Shown here piece by piece: positions 19,531 to 28,691 of a stretch of DNA of 64,000 nt. Under the pieces are notes generated by a model. It was not told where the DNA came from. It did no database searches and saw only the letters and a list, made by a program, of their open reading frames with translations. Positions within the stretch are counted from its first letter, which is position 1. The number at the start of each line of letters is the position of its first letter. The position numbers were made by a program, and so were the translations under genes. Source of the stretch: Chrysophaeum taylorii (Eukaryota; Sar; Pelagophyceae; Pelagomonadales; Pelagomonadaceae). Where the stretch lies: the NCBI GenBank assembly GCA_029834535.1, contig JAQMWT010000145.1, forward strand, positions 1-64,000, in the 5' to 3' direction.

Positions 19531-20721
19531 ATGTGGCCGCCGTCGGTCGTCGCCAGTCTCGCGGCAGTGAAATCCGAGACGTTGATGCCTGTGGACCCCG
19601 GGGCCAGCGACGCTCTCGTCCGCTTCGATGTGCCCGAGGCGCGGTGCCTCGACGGGTCGGCGTTCGCGTACTACATGAGTACCCCCAAGCCGAAAGTCAC
19701 GGACTATGCGATTTATCTCCACGGCGGCGGGCTGTGCCTCGAGCCAATCGACTGCGCCGAGCGCGCGAAGGGCGACGAGGGATCGTCGAATAATTGGACG
19801 GACGCCTTGGCCGCGGGCGACAACGTCCTATCAATCGACGGACCGTTCGCGAATTGGAACCGCGTCTTGCTCCGGTACTGCTCGGGCGACACCTGGACGG
19901 GGACCGACAGGGAGACGGCCAAGTCGAGGTTTGGCCTATTCTTTGCCGGACATCAGATGATCAACGCGACGATCGATCGCTTGAGGAGGCAGTACAATAT
20001 GTCGCGCGTTCTCGTCGCGGGCGGCTCGGCCGGCGGCGTTGGCGTCAACGTCAACTGCGACTTCATTGCATCCAAGTTGGAGGGGGCCCAAGTGTGGTGC
20101 AGTCCGCAGAGCGGATTATTTTTTCCCGATGACGTTTACGCGCGCTGGCAACAAATCTTGAACTTCCCGGAAGTCCCGAAAGAACCCGCGAGCGTCGTCG
20201 CGTCCGAGTACGTCACACGTTACTTCGACTCCTTTGTCGACGAGAGCTGCGCGCGAGCGCTCGGGGACGACTGGCGCCTCTGCTGGACCGCCAACGTGGC
20301 GCTCAAGTACGTCGAGACGCCTGTCTTCCTCGCCCAGAACGCGTGGGACGAGTGGCAGCTCGATTACGTTTTGTGTCCGCGATTAGACCTAGGGGACGAT
20401 TGCCCCGATGACTACCTCGCTTCTTACAAAAATAAAACGCTCGTGACTATTTACCGTCTCGCAACCGCATCCTTTTCCGCGTCCTTCGGAGCCTGGATCC
20501 CGAGCTGCTACGCGCATACCGCCGACACCTGCCTCGTGCCGGCCAAGCGTTCTCCCCCGAGACCCACGCTCGTGCAAGGCAATTCCTATTCTGACGTCCT
20601 CGTCGACTGGATGACCTCGTCGAACCACAACAACAACCCCTCAAACCCGTGGCTTTTGATTGACGACTGCGTTTCACAAAACGACGCGACCCCCTGCAAT
20701 CCCGACTGTGCTGGTTGCTGA
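19531..20721 (+). CDS. Notum / pectin acetylesterase-family carboxylesterase
   Basis: A 396-residue alpha/beta hydrolase. The oxyanion region is IYLHGGGLCLEP. The nucleophile motif VAGGSAGGVGV has Ser166. The acid sits in NAWDEWQ, and the histidine is probably that in SCYAHTAD. Several cysteines (CLD, DCAE, CSGD, CNPDC) fit the secreted, disulfide-rich family. Members remove acetyl or acyl groups from polysaccharides or lipoproteins. The first ATG gives no clear signal peptide. Upstream in-frame codons from 19,420 are hydrophobic (DLFLFAIQVSFF) but lack an ATG, and a polypyrimidine-AG lies near 19,428. A short upstream exon carrying the signal peptide is therefore possible. N-glycosylation sequons such as NNWT and NATI fit an extracellular protein. 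Confidence 0.85.
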   Translation: MWPPSVVASLAAVKSETLMPVDPGASDALVRFDVPEARCLDGSAFAYYMSTPKPKVTDYAIYLHGGGLCLEPIDCAERAKGDEGSSNNWTDALAAGDNVLSIDGPFANWNRVLLRYCSGDTWTGTDRETAKSRFGLFFAGHQMINATIDRLRRQYNMSRVLVAGGSAGGVGVNVNCDFIASKLEGAQVWCSPQSGLFFPDDVYARWQQILNFPEVPKEPASVVASEYVTRYFDSFVDESCARALGDDWRLCWTANVALKYVETPVFLAQNAWDEWQLDYVLCPRLDLGDDCPDDYLASYKNKTLVTIYRLATASFSASFGAWIPSCYAHTADTCLVPAKRSPPRPTLVQGNSYSDVLVDWMTSSNHNNNPSNPWLLIDDCVSQNDATPCNPDCAGC

Positions 20722-21645
20722 CGTATTTTTATCTAAGGCAGTCGCCTTTAGGGAGGGAAGAAAAAAAAAAAAAAATGGACCCTCCATTTTGTTTTGTCTC
20801 TCTTTTCCTTCTAAGCTGGTCTCCTCCCCTATTCTAGAGCTTCGCCCTCTCTCTCTCTCGTCTTATTATCCTCGTCCATTCTGTATCTCTTACTTAGATG
20901 AGCCTTGGACTTCCTTCCCGCAATATTCTCCTTTCTTACTTTCTTCTCCGCCGTCCTCCTCGCCGTCTGCGGTCTTGTCTTCCTTTTCTTCCTGTGCGGT
21001 TTTCGGCACCTTGAGCTGCCCTACATAATATAGCGCGCGGCTGCTTTGTTATCGTCTTGAAATCAGTCGCGCGCACGAAGTGATGGACGGATGGTTTGAT
21101 GTGACCCCCTCCCTCCCTCCCTCGTGGACACCGACGACGAACGCAACCGTAGTTTCTTGGCGACTTTTTCTTTCTCATACGTACAAACGTACGTACTCGG
21201 GATATCCGAAGGCAGCACGCTGGCCGCCACCGACCTAACTAGTAACTTGGATCCGAGGTTTAATTATTAATCTAAAACAGGAAACCGGCGCGCATCCTCC
21301 GCCACCGCGCCTGCCTAAGGCTGAGAGTGGTGCTACGTCATATGCAGTAGTACGTCGGCAGACGTCGTCAACAGAACAGTGTTGATGATGATGATGATAC
21401 GCCGCGCGCAAAAAGCACGCGAAGTCTACAGATTAGTGCGTGCGTGCCATCGTCGGAGAATAGAATAGCAGGTTCCCTGGCTCGAGAAAGGGGGTCGGTC
21501 GCAATACGCCGAGGAGCGCGTCGACGTACGCGTCGTCGGTAGTGAGATAATGATTTCGCGTGTGGCTTCTGGCGAATATAGGAATAAATAAAGGTGCAAT
21601 GATAAGATGTAGAACCGCGCGCTCAGAGCGAATAAAACGAGCGGT
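20722..21645. other. Gene-free stretch with microsatellites
   Basis: About 920 bp between convergent genes. It contains an A15 run near 20,760, pyrimidine-rich DNA at 20,800-20,960, CCTCCCT repeats near 21,105-21,122 and (GAT)n near 21,385-21,400. No coding or RNA gene is supported. Confidence 0.55.
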
Positions 21646-22626
21646 TCAGGAGGCGGCCGCGACGCGCGGTTGGACGATCGGGCGTTCGTCGAGGCGTCGG
21701 CGACGACGACGCTCGTTGGATTGATCGTCGTAGAGTCTCTTTCTCGGCTCCGCCGGTCTGAGGAACGCAGCGTCGCAAGAACGGCACTGGCGGGCCGTCG
21801 ACCAATAGTCGACCCCGCAGGTCGCGCACCGCTTCTCGGCGAATCGTTCCGCGAGCTCGTGGTCGTTGTCGGGAGTGGCGACGACGAGCGGCTTGTCGTC
21901 GCGCCGCGGAGAAGCTGCTGGATCTAATCCAAAGGCGCGTGCCACATCGGCGCGAGACCGGTAGGTCTTGCCCGAGGGCGCGTGGTAGTAGACGTTGACC
22001 GTCCCTTTCGACGTTCCGGAGCTCCGGATCCGCGCCGACGCCGTCCAGCCGTCGAGGTTCTGCCGTGGGGCGCCGCACGAGACTAGGTAGGACGCCAGGG
22101 CCGCAACTTTGGACGAGGACAACGCGTGCCGCGCCGCCGCCGCTCGTCGCGCATCCTTGGTCTCGGCGTACTCGCGCGACGGCTTATGCGACGAGTAGTA
22201 CCACTCGATGACCTCACCCAACGATCGCCCGAGCCGTCGCGCGACGCCGCGCAGGTCCTTGCGCGGCCCCTCCTGCACGAACGACGTCGCGTCCGCGCGC
22301 TCCGACGAGCTCCACGGCCAATTTCGCGACGGCAACGACGCGAGCGCGTCGGCGAGCGTCTGTCGACTGCGCCGCTCCACGAGGTACAACGCGCGGAGGA
22401 CCATCTCCTGCCGCTCGCCGCGCGGCCACCTCGCCTCGACGACACACCGCGCCGGCCCGTCCAACGTCACCTCCGCCCTTCTCGGCCGCGACACGCGCTC
22501 GTAGAGCGCGTTCTTCGCTTCATCACTCTTGCGAAATGTGCCATCTCCTACATCAGGGACAACGGCCGCAACCATCTCGTAGTTCACCGGCCGCCGACGC
22601 TGGACGCCTCCTCCCGAGCACGCCAT
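21646..22626 (-). CDS. SANT-like / methyl-CpG-binding-like / zinc-ribbon nuclear protein
   Basis: 326 residues. Residues 105-148 look like the SANT helix bundle of ELM2-SANT proteins: W105, a FVQEGPRKDLRGVARRLG run and EVIEWYYSSHK. Residues 192-235 match a methyl-CpG-binding (MBD/TAM) domain: GWTASARIR, then a KGTVNVYYHAPSGK strand and YRSRADVARAFG. The C-terminus holds a four-cysteine knuckle (C267, C270, C281, C284) and a basic RRRRRR nuclear-localisation-like stretch near 310. The combination suggests a chromatin protein that reads modified DNA and recruits histone-modifying complexes. DNA-methyl binding is inferred from the fold only. The ATG at 22,626 is divergent from the ferredoxin gene, 144 bp away. 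Confidence 0.7.
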   Translation of the reverse strand: MACSGGGVQRRRPVNYEMVAAVVPDVGDGTFRKSDEAKNALYERVSRPRRAEVTLDGPARCVVEARWPRGERQEMVLRALYLVERRSRQTLADALASLPSRNWPWSSSERADATSFVQEGPRKDLRGVARRLGRSLGEVIEWYYSSHKPSREYAETKDARRAAAARHALSSSKVAALASYLVSCGAPRQNLDGWTASARIRSSGTSKGTVNVYYHAPSGKTYRSRADVARAFGLDPAASPRRDDKPLVVATPDNDHELAERFAEKRCATCGVDYWSTARQCRSCDAAFLRPAEPRKRLYDDQSNERRRRRRLDERPIVQPRVAAAS

Positions 22627-22770
22627 CCCTCTTCTCCTTCCGCAACCAGTGGTTTGTTTTTCGCCTTAATTCACAGAAACAGTGTGGTACTAGAGGCAGG
22701 CGAACATTATTGGTTCCGAATCTTAACCCGCCGTCAAGTATAATAAACCTGCCTGCTGACTGACGTAGGA
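22627..22770. promoter_or_regulatory. 144-bp divergent promoter region (MBD protein / ferredoxin)
   Basis: The whole interval between two opposing ATGs. A tataataaacc segment at about 22,738-22,748 is a possible TATA-like element for the ferredoxin gene. The assignment is positional. Confidence 0.45.
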
Positions 22771-23124
22771 ATGATGCCACGTCTGTTCGTCACCGCGATC
22801 AGCTTGCTCGCGGTGGGCCCAAGCTGTGGTTTCACGCCCCCGGGGACGAGAGCGACGGCAGAGAGACGATTGTCGATCCTCGCAGCGCAGACGCCGTTAT
22901 CGGCAAACGGTAAGCGCATCGAGGCGGCCGCGGGGTCGTCGTTGATGGCTGCCTGCAACAAGCTCGGGCTCCGGGTCCCCACGAACTGCAAGAAAGGCGA
23001 GTGTGGGACATGCACCGTGAGCGTCGGGGGGAAGCTGCTGCGTGCCTGCACCGCCAAGGTGCCGCCGGCGCCCAAGCTCAAGTCGGTCTTGGAGAAGGGA
23101 CTGCCGGTCAAGGTCGCGCGGTGA
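22771..23124 (+). CDS. 2Fe-2S ferredoxin-like protein, plastid-targeted
   Basis: 117 residues. The N-terminus (MMPRLFVTAISLLAVGPSCG) is signal-like and followed by F21, as expected for heterokont plastid import. The mature part is a short beta-grasp ferredoxin. Cluster ligands are C73, C78, C81 (TNCKKGECGTCTV) and C93 (LRACTAK). The spacing from the third to the fourth cysteine is 12 residues, much shorter than in photosynthetic PetF, and the region after C93 is brief. It therefore probably serves a specialised electron-transfer or biosynthetic partner rather than photosystem I. Two adjacent ATGs are possible starts. The gene is followed by (AAG)n and (GTCC)n microsatellites. Confidence 0.8.
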   Translation: MMPRLFVTAISLLAVGPSCGFTPPGTRATAERRLSILAAQTPLSANGKRIEAAAGSSLMAACNKLGLRVPTNCKKGECGTCTVSVGGKLLRACTAKVPPAPKLKSVLEKGLPVKVAR

Positions 23125-23135
23125 GTCCGGAAGAG

Positions 23136-23293
23136 GAGAAGAAGAAGAAGAAGAAGAAGAAGAAGAAGAGACGCGCGCAGCAGACAGACAGACAGACTGA
23201 CTGACTAGCAACGGGAGGATAGGCGAACGTTTTAACTTCTATACTAAACACGAGAAGAAGCCAGTCCGTCCGTCCGTCCGTCCGTCCGTCCGT
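23136..23293. repeat. (AAG)n, (GACA)n and (GTCC)n microsatellites
   Basis: A purine-rich (AAG)n lies at 23,136-23,169, cagacagacagac at about 23,181-23,197, and (GTCC)n at about 23,264-23,293. They fill the 300 bp between the ferredoxin stop and the next ATG. Confidence 0.85.
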
Positions 23294-23421
23294 TTTGTGT
23301 GGAGATCGAAGGCAACAAGCAAGGTGTGCGTCGTTTTAAATCGTCTAAATAATTCCGCTATGTTCTTTCAACGGAGACACCTCCAAAGCACAATGATGGA
23401 TGATTCGTGACAAGTAGAAGG

Positions 23422-24642
23422 ATGCTGTCCGAGGTGGCGACGCGGGTAAAGCAGGACGTGCGGTCGTTGGTGGGTACGATCATCGCGACCATGGTGCTGT
23501 ACGCGTTCGGGGTGGTGGACGAGGTGGTCCGTTGGATCGTGAGTCGCGCTCTAACGGAGTACTTTGAAACACGGGTGCGGGTGTCGGCGCTGTCGGTGTG
23601 GGTGGGCGTGGGTCGCATCGAATTCGAGGAGTGCGGGGTGGCGAACTGGTCTTGCTTTTCGCCGAAAAAAGAAGCCCTCGAAGTGTCGAACGGAAGCGTG
23701 AGCTTGGACGTGCTCGGAGCTCTCGCGAATCGTAGGGTCGTCGTCGATAAGGCGACGTTCGGGCGCGTGCGGGTGGCCCTGTGCCGCCACCCCGACGGGT
23801 CGCTGAACTTTGAGTTCTTCGCGCGGAAAAAGCGCGCGCTCTACGCGCTGGACAGTCCCGATGACTGGGTCGAGGTCGCGCGGCCGATCGACGAACGCGG
23901 CCTCGGGGAAAATCTCGACGAGGACGACGACTTTGGCGCGTACGAGGATCCCGGCGTGACGACGCGGTGGACTCGGGCCCTGCTGCGGCGCGCTGGCGAG
24001 GCCGAGGCGAGGCTGAGGCGGCAGCCGCGCCGCACGATGTTCGAGGACGCCGCTCTGGCCGCTATCGACGCGGCGACGCGCGCGAAGAATTCGATCGACG
24101 AGTCCGCGGAGCAGGCCAAGCAGTGGGCGCGGGACAAGGTCCGCGACGGTCTCGCCGAGGGTCTCGCGCTCGCCTTCGATAAGGCCGACCGCGCCATCCG
24201 CGACAAGAACACGCCCTCGAAATGGCGCCTCGATTTCGCTCGATCGGCTTCCGTTTCGGTCGACGAATTTTCGCTCGATCTCTTCGGCGCCGACGGCGAC
24301 GCCCTCGTCGACGAACCCCTCGTCTTCGGGCCCCGCACCCTCGCCGACCTCGACGTCAAGACCACCGACGCCGACGGCAAGCCGAGCCGAGTCCTCCTCA
24401 AAATCGGCTTTGTCCTCGCGGAGAGCTGCGTCAACGAACTCGTCGACTCCAGACCCAACGACGCTGCGAGGCTCGCCAAGGCGATTGCCAAGCAAATCGC
24501 CCGCGACACCACCAACAAAACCAGGGACATCATCCACCGCCAGGCACAGACCTGGCTCTCCACCGACGACCGCGACGGCCGTCTCGACGACGGCGACGAA
24601 GAAGACGACGTCCTTTTAGGAACGGTTGACCTCGCGAATTGA
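23422..24642 (+). CDS. Membrane-anchored protein of unknown function, AsmA/lipid-transfer-like N-terminus
   Basis: 406 residues from the first ATG. One hydrophobic helix at about 12-40 is followed by a beta-rich stretch (about 50-140): VSALSVWVGVGRIEFEECGV, then SVSLDVLGALANRRVVVDK and HPDGSLNFEFF. This resembles the start of AsmA, Mdm31 or bridge-like lipid-transfer proteins, which have an N-terminal anchor, then beta strands and an asparagine-containing turn. The middle (about 200-270) is R/E/A-rich and probably helical. The C-terminal part returns to strands and ends in an acidic DDGDEEDD tail. I do not recognise a specific family, and the lipid-transfer idea rests on layout only. A (CTTT)n tract follows the stop. 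Confidence 0.55.
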   Translation: MLSEVATRVKQDVRSLVGTIIATMVLYAFGVVDEVVRWIVSRALTEYFETRVRVSALSVWVGVGRIEFEECGVANWSCFSPKKEALEVSNGSVSLDVLGALANRRVVVDKATFGRVRVALCRHPDGSLNFEFFARKKRALYALDSPDDWVEVARPIDERGLGENLDEDDDFGAYEDPGVTTRWTRALLRRAGEAEARLRRQPRRTMFEDAALAAIDAATRAKNSIDESAEQAKQWARDKVRDGLAEGLALAFDKADRAIRDKNTPSKWRLDFARSASVSVDEFSLDLFGADGDALVDEPLVFGPRTLADLDVKTTDADGKPSRVLLKIGFVLAESCVNELVDSRPNDAARLAKAIAKQIARDTTNKTRDIIHRQAQTWLSTDDRDGRLDDGDEEDDVLLGTVDLAN

Positions 24643-25435
24643 CCGCTTTCTTTCTTTCTTTCTTTCTTTCACTCTCTTTGTGCTCTCCTCCTCCTCGCCT
24701 TCGCGGCGGGTGCCTCCCTACGTACCCCTGGCCGGTGCGCCCTTGCCATCGAACAAGTAAGAAGAAGAAGTAGTAAGAAGAAGACCCTAGCCTCGCGGCG
24801 CGGCCTCTAGAATAATAGTAATTAGGAGTAAGATGTTCTTCTAAAGGGAGCTTCGTGTCCTTCGACGCTATCGTCCGTCCCGTTTTGCACGATCCATCAT
24901 GGGTCCGCGAAGTTTTAGTGGACGGGGGCAAAGCTGCCTTCAGCGCCGCTATCTGCCTGCATCGGAAGGAAGGGAGCGCGATAATGCTACAATTTACTAC
25001 TCATATTCTCACCGTTGGCTGCGCATACGTACCGCCTCTGCATCCTCGCCGGTAATGCATGTCCCACTCTGGATCTCGTCCGTCCGTCACTCTCCGAGGC
25101 TGCAGAATGCGGTCGCGCGACGTTCCACGCTTGCCGGCCGTCGGGGATATTCTAGTCGCTCTTTTTACTTGGTCTTGGCAAGACTGGTGTGCTAATAGGC
25201 CTCGCCCCGAGGGCCATGTCGAACGTGGTGCGTTGATGGCTGTTCTGTAACCAGGACGTACGAGCGCCCGAGCACCGAGGTGACTGGAGCACGGGAGGAG
25301 TGGCAGCACAGTTGGAGTCCAAGGCGCAAAAACGGAGTCGTCGACGAGACTGAAAGCGGGTGCGTTGGACGCTGACTCATAGGGGCAACCGACCGAGAGG
25401 CAGTAGTGGTTCGTTCAAGAGCGAAAAGCGTCGTC
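24643..25435. other. Gene-free stretch before the Helitron cluster
   Basis: About 790 bp. It starts with (CTTT)n at about 24,648-24,670 and has (AAG)n pieces near 24,760-24,783. Short frames on both strands show no domain or biased composition. No RNA gene was seen. Confidence 0.5.
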
Positions 25436-25601
25436 CCTCTGGTTTGTTTGTTTGTTTCTTTGTTTGTTTGTCTCTAAATGTCGACTGCTAAGAGGGGGGT
25501 GGGTGTGTGTGGGGAGCATGAAGGATGTGGGTGGGTTTGTGGGGTATGAGGGATGTGCCTGACGGGCGGAGATGTTTGTTTGTCTTTAAATGTCGACAAG
25601 T
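25436..25601 (-). mobile_element. Severely 5'-truncated LINE 3' end
   Basis: About 130 bp match the segment that follows the stop codon of the element at 28.69-30.09 kb (catgaaggatgtgggtgggt, then atgtgcctgacgggcggaga). Read on the minus strand, the unit ends with GTCGACATTTAGAGACAAAC and an (AAAC)n-like tail. Only the 3' end is kept, the usual outcome of aborted target-primed reverse transcription. It abuts the 3' end of the Helitron fragment at 25.60 kb. Confidence 0.6.
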
Positions 25602-26592
25602 GCAGGCCAGTAAGTTCACCTAGTCCCAATCTCTAACCCCAGTAAGTTCGGCGTAAACCCACTCGTGCTCACACCCACTCACCCCACTCTCCTTTGAGCT
25701 CATCGCTCTCACCCCCGCCAATCCAAGCTGCTTTGATCCGCACGCGCCGCCAACCCTTGAGTTTACTCTAAAGACCCCAGTAAGTTCACCTGGTCCCAGT
25801 TTCACCTGGTCACTCAGTTCACCTAGTCCCAATCTCAAACCCCAGTAAGTTCACGTGGTCCCAGTAAGTTCACTTATAGTGCGCGTGTAGACGCCGGGAG
25901 GGGGCTTATCGGAATTGCGCAGCACGTGTGGGGTAGGGTGGAGTCGTGGAGTCGTCGACCCAGATGAGTATATCCTCGGGGATGCCGATCGACAGAGAGC
26001 CACGTAGAGCTGGACGTGGCAGAAGACGGGCTTGGGAAAGAGGACGCCGACCTCGCGGGGCGTCTGGCCCTGGCTCTTGTTGATCGTTTGGCGTCGGCGG
26101 GCCTTAAGCGATACAGGTTGGAGGAGCCTCGGTGACAACGACACGATCGATCATGTATCTGGTACCGTTGCAGTGGCCGTGCGACGGGTCGAGGTTGCGA
26201 AGACTTTAAGCTCGCGATCAAAGTCAGCATCCCGTTGGTTGTCAGGGAGTTGAAAACTCGACTGTAAAGAGCGAGGCGTCGGCTTCCGACCCAACCTAGT
26301 CGGCCGAAAAGAACTCCGACGCCTCGTCTCCGGGAAAAAAAGGCCGCGGTCATGCGCGCGGCGTTGTCAGCATCGACAACATCGTTTCGACGGGGCGTGA
26401 GAATGGCGCGCTGAAAGAGCCGCCGCGGGTCGTGGAAATAGTCTGCGAGGTCGCCGTAGACGGCTTGGAGGATCACTGTCTGGCTCTCGCGCCTACGTGA
26501 TCCTTACTCTCGCGCCTACCTGATCCTTACCCTTAATCGAGGGACAAACAGACAAACAGACAGACAGACAAACATCTGTCGATTAGTAGTTA
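25602..26592 (-). mobile_element. Helitron fragment with Pif1-type helicase C-terminal remains (left inverted copy)
   Basis: Read on the minus strand it starts TCCTAACTACTAATCGACAG, close to Helitron 5' ends. A GTTTGTC-rich leader and the motif CTCGATTAAGGGTAAGG follow. The remains of a Helitron Pif1 helicase C-terminal domain come next: AVYGDLADYFHDPRRLFQ, then LRNLDPSHGHCNGTRYMID, then TINKSQGQT and the QLYVALCRS block. The pieces lie in different frames, so nothing is translatable as a whole. The last 250 bp contain spaced copies of GTGAACTTACTGGG. No Rep/HUH domain is present, so this is a deletion derivative or a 3'-half remnant. It is about 95% identical by eye, in inverted orientation, to 30.09-31.08 kb. 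Confidence 0.85.
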
Positions 26593-26790
26593 GGACTGCT
26601 AAGAGGGGGGGGGGTGTGTGTGTTTGTCTTTGTTCCCGCAGAACCTAGTAGGCGTGCTGCGGAATCTTCCGCAGACGATCTTCGATCGCGAACCGAACGC
26701 TCCGTGTGCGGGGATGCTTCCTGACTGCTAAGAGGGGGGGGTGTGTGTGGGGAGCATGAAGGATGTGGGTGGGTTTGTGGTTTTCTGACG
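26593..26790 (-). mobile_element. Two partial LINE 3' ends
   Basis: gactgctaagagggggg occurs at 26,596-26,615 and again at 26,731-26,750. The second continues through gggagcatgaaggatgtggg to about 26,782. These are truncated copies of the same 3'-end unit as at 25,436 and 28,692. They lie just upstream of the oxidoreductase ATG at 26,900 and may contribute to its 5' flank. Confidence 0.55.
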
Positions 26791-26899
26791 TCATGCTTGA
26801 AGCCCCCTGGCAAAATAGCTCCAACCAATCAGCATCTTCGTATTAAGATAGCCAGCAGCCGCGAGCCACAGACGAAGGAAAAGAAGAAGACTTAAAAAG

Positions 26900-27970
26900 A
26901 TGGAGGAGGTGGTGCGCGTGGGCATAATGGGATCGGCGGCGATAGCGAAGAAGAACGCGGTGGCGCTGCAGCGCAGTTCGTCGTGCCGTCTCGTGGCCAT
27001 CGCGTCGCGAAACGAAAGCAAGGCCAAGGCGTGGTGCGAGGAGCTCGGCGTGACGTTGCGCGTGGTGGACTACGAAGGCATGGTCGCGGACCCCGAGGTG
27101 GATGCGGTGTACGTGCCTTTGCCGACGATGCTGCATCTCGAGTGGGTCCTAAAGCTCGCGGCGGCGAAGAAGCACGTCCTCGTCGAGAAGCCCGTAGGCG
27201 TGACGACGGCCGACGTCGAAAAGATGATCGCGGCCTGCCGCGAGCACGGCGTTGCGATCATGGATGGGACAATGTTCATGCACCACGCGCGGTTCGCGCT
27301 CATGAGCCGGCTCTTCGACGACGTGCTCCACTGGAAGTGCACCCGCGTGACGTCCGCGTTCTCGTTCTACGGAGGCGACGACTTTCTCGCCAAAGGCAAC
27401 GTCCGCACGCGCGCCGACGCCGATCCGCTCGGTGCGCTGGGCGACCTCGGCTGGTATTGTGCGCGCATCACGCTCGCGGCGTTTCGCTACGAGGCTCCTG
27501 TCTCCGTCGTCGCGCGCCTCCGCGACGAGAGCGACGACGGCGTTCCTTTCGAGCTCGACGTCGACGTAGAGTTTTCTGGCGACCGCCGCGCGACCTTCCA
27601 TGCGAGCTTCAAGCACGACTTCCGCCAGTGGTTCGAGGCCTTTTCGCGCAACGACTACGGCGCCGCGCGCGTCGTCCGCTGCTCCGACTTTGTCATACCG
27701 CGTCGCGAGGAAACTACCGAGTTCGAGATCGAAGAGTTACCGTCGCCGCCCACCGTCCAGCACGACACCATCCTCCTGACTTCCAAGACTGTCGTCCCCG
27801 TCGGCCCGTGTTCCCAGGAGCGCGACATGTGGGACGCCTTCGCTTCCCTCTGCCGCGGCGACCTCGAGCGCCGTGCTTTTTTTGAAAAAGCCACGCTCCT
27901 CACGACCCAGATCCTCTCAGCCGCGATCACCTCCATCCAGAACGGTGGTGCTTCCACCCCGGTCGTCTAA
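26900..27970 (+). CDS. Gfo/Idh/MocA-family oxidoreductase (dihydrodiol / D-xylose dehydrogenase-like)
   Basis: 356 residues, intact. It has a nucleotide-binding N-terminus (VRVGIMGSAAIAKKNA, 6-20), EKPVGV at 96-101, and the family's catalytic-region tyrosine and aspartate context in LGALGDLGWYCARIT. The lack of a targeting peptide suggests a cytosolic protein. Spacing and the GDLGWYC block resemble dimeric dihydrodiol dehydrogenases and NADP-dependent D-xylose dehydrogenases. The exact sugar or diol substrate is unknown. The gene lies inside the segment bounded by the two inverted Helitron copies, yet its base composition and codon use look like those of the host genes. That favours a resident gene hemmed in by elements over recently captured cargo. 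It is convergent with the two-exon gene at 28,036, 65 bp away. Confidence 0.88.
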   Translation: MEEVVRVGIMGSAAIAKKNAVALQRSSSCRLVAIASRNESKAKAWCEELGVTLRVVDYEGMVADPEVDAVYVPLPTMLHLEWVLKLAAAKKHVLVEKPVGVTTADVEKMIAACREHGVAIMDGTMFMHHARFALMSRLFDDVLHWKCTRVTSAFSFYGGDDFLAKGNVRTRADADPLGALGDLGWYCARITLAAFRYEAPVSVVARLRDESDDGVPFELDVDVEFSGDRRATFHASFKHDFRQWFEAFSRNDYGAARVVRCSDFVIPRREETTEFEIEELPSPPTVQHDTILLTSKTVVPVGPCSQERDMWDAFASLCRGDLERRAFFEKATLLTTQILSAAITSIQNGGASTPVV

Positions 27971-28035
27971 TCGTGCGTGCCCGGTAGCATAGCACCGCCC
28001 CCAAGCATACCGCAAGGCCTACGACGACACAATGC

Positions 28036-28549
28036 CTAGGCGCGCTCGTGGTGATCTTCGTGGTGTTGGCAGCACGCGTCGTCGTCCTTTAGGGCCGGGC
28101 GCGCCTTGGGTCGGCAGAGCAGGCCAAACCCCACAAGGGCGGCGGCGGCCCCGAGTATGAGTTCCGGGGGAGCCAGCGCCTTGTTTAAATTGAAGAGCGC
28201 GTCTTCCGACTCGTCCTCGGCGTTCCACACGTCCTCCGTGTACCTGAAAAAAGGTCGTCACGGTGCGACGACTTGAGCACACCTACCCAAGCCTCGAAGC
28301 GGCGTCTCGCTGGGACTCGGAGAGGGCCGCCCACTGCACAAACTCGGTGCCAGGGAGCGGGTGATTCTGCTTCCACGTGTGCTCCGTCCACCCAAGAGCT
28401 CCCCACAAATTACGAGTCTCCTGGCCCATGTCGCCCCAATCGCGACGACGCGCAATCGGGTCGTCGGGACCCCACCGCTGGAACGCCACCTGAGCGAACA
28501 GCCGACACCCGCGCCGCCGGGAGAGCTGCTGGACACCACTGCGAATCAT
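28036..28549 (-). CDS. Small single-pass membrane protein of unknown function (two exons)
   Basis: Exons are 28,549-28,287 and 28,243-28,036, joined across a 43-nt intron, giving 156 residues. The N-terminal half is rich in arginine and tryptophan (WGPDD, RDWGDMG, LWGALGWTEHTW). A block around the junction reads TEFVQWAALSESQRDAASRLG, then YTEDVWN. This W..LSE..R.AA..LGYT..W pattern is one I associate with uncharacterised algal and stramenopile proteins. A single transmembrane helix follows (PPELILGAAAALVGFGLLC), then a short C- and H-rich tail (DDDACCQHHEDHHERA) that could bind a metal. No enzyme motif is seen. An organelle inner-membrane or assembly role is possible but unproven. Confidence 0.65.
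28244..28286 (-). other. 43-nt intron in the small membrane-protein gene
   Basis: On the minus strand the donor is GTAGGT and the acceptor is TTTTTTCAG, with a branch-like GTGAC about 15 nt upstream. Splicing keeps the frame across LG|YT and joins two short open frames into a coherent 156-residue protein. Confidence 0.72.
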
Positions 28550-28639
28550 CCTTCAACACCACGAACTTTCAATCAATCTGCGACTTCAATTACAACTTCA
28601 AAGATCTTCACCTTTTTTTTCCTGCTCGCACCATAATAA

Positions 28640-28691
28640 TCCTAACTACTAATCGACAGATGTTTGTCTGCTTGTCTGTTTGTTTGTTTGT
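28640..28691 (+). mobile_element. Helitron 5' end, separated from its body by a LINE insert
   Basis: It starts TCCTAACTACTAATCGACAG, preceded by A, and continues with TTTGTCTG repeats, as at the 5' end of the left inverted copy. The rest of the element resumes at about 30,091 in the same GTTTGTTTGTTTGTC repeat. The LINE-like segment between the two thus appears to have landed in the GTTTG tract. Confidence 0.6.

Noticed and set aside
23121-23171. Possible donor GTGAGT exactly at the ferredoxin stop codon
   Set aside because: Splicing to the nearest AG would only add a few residues encoded by a GACA microsatellite, so the plain stop is preferred.
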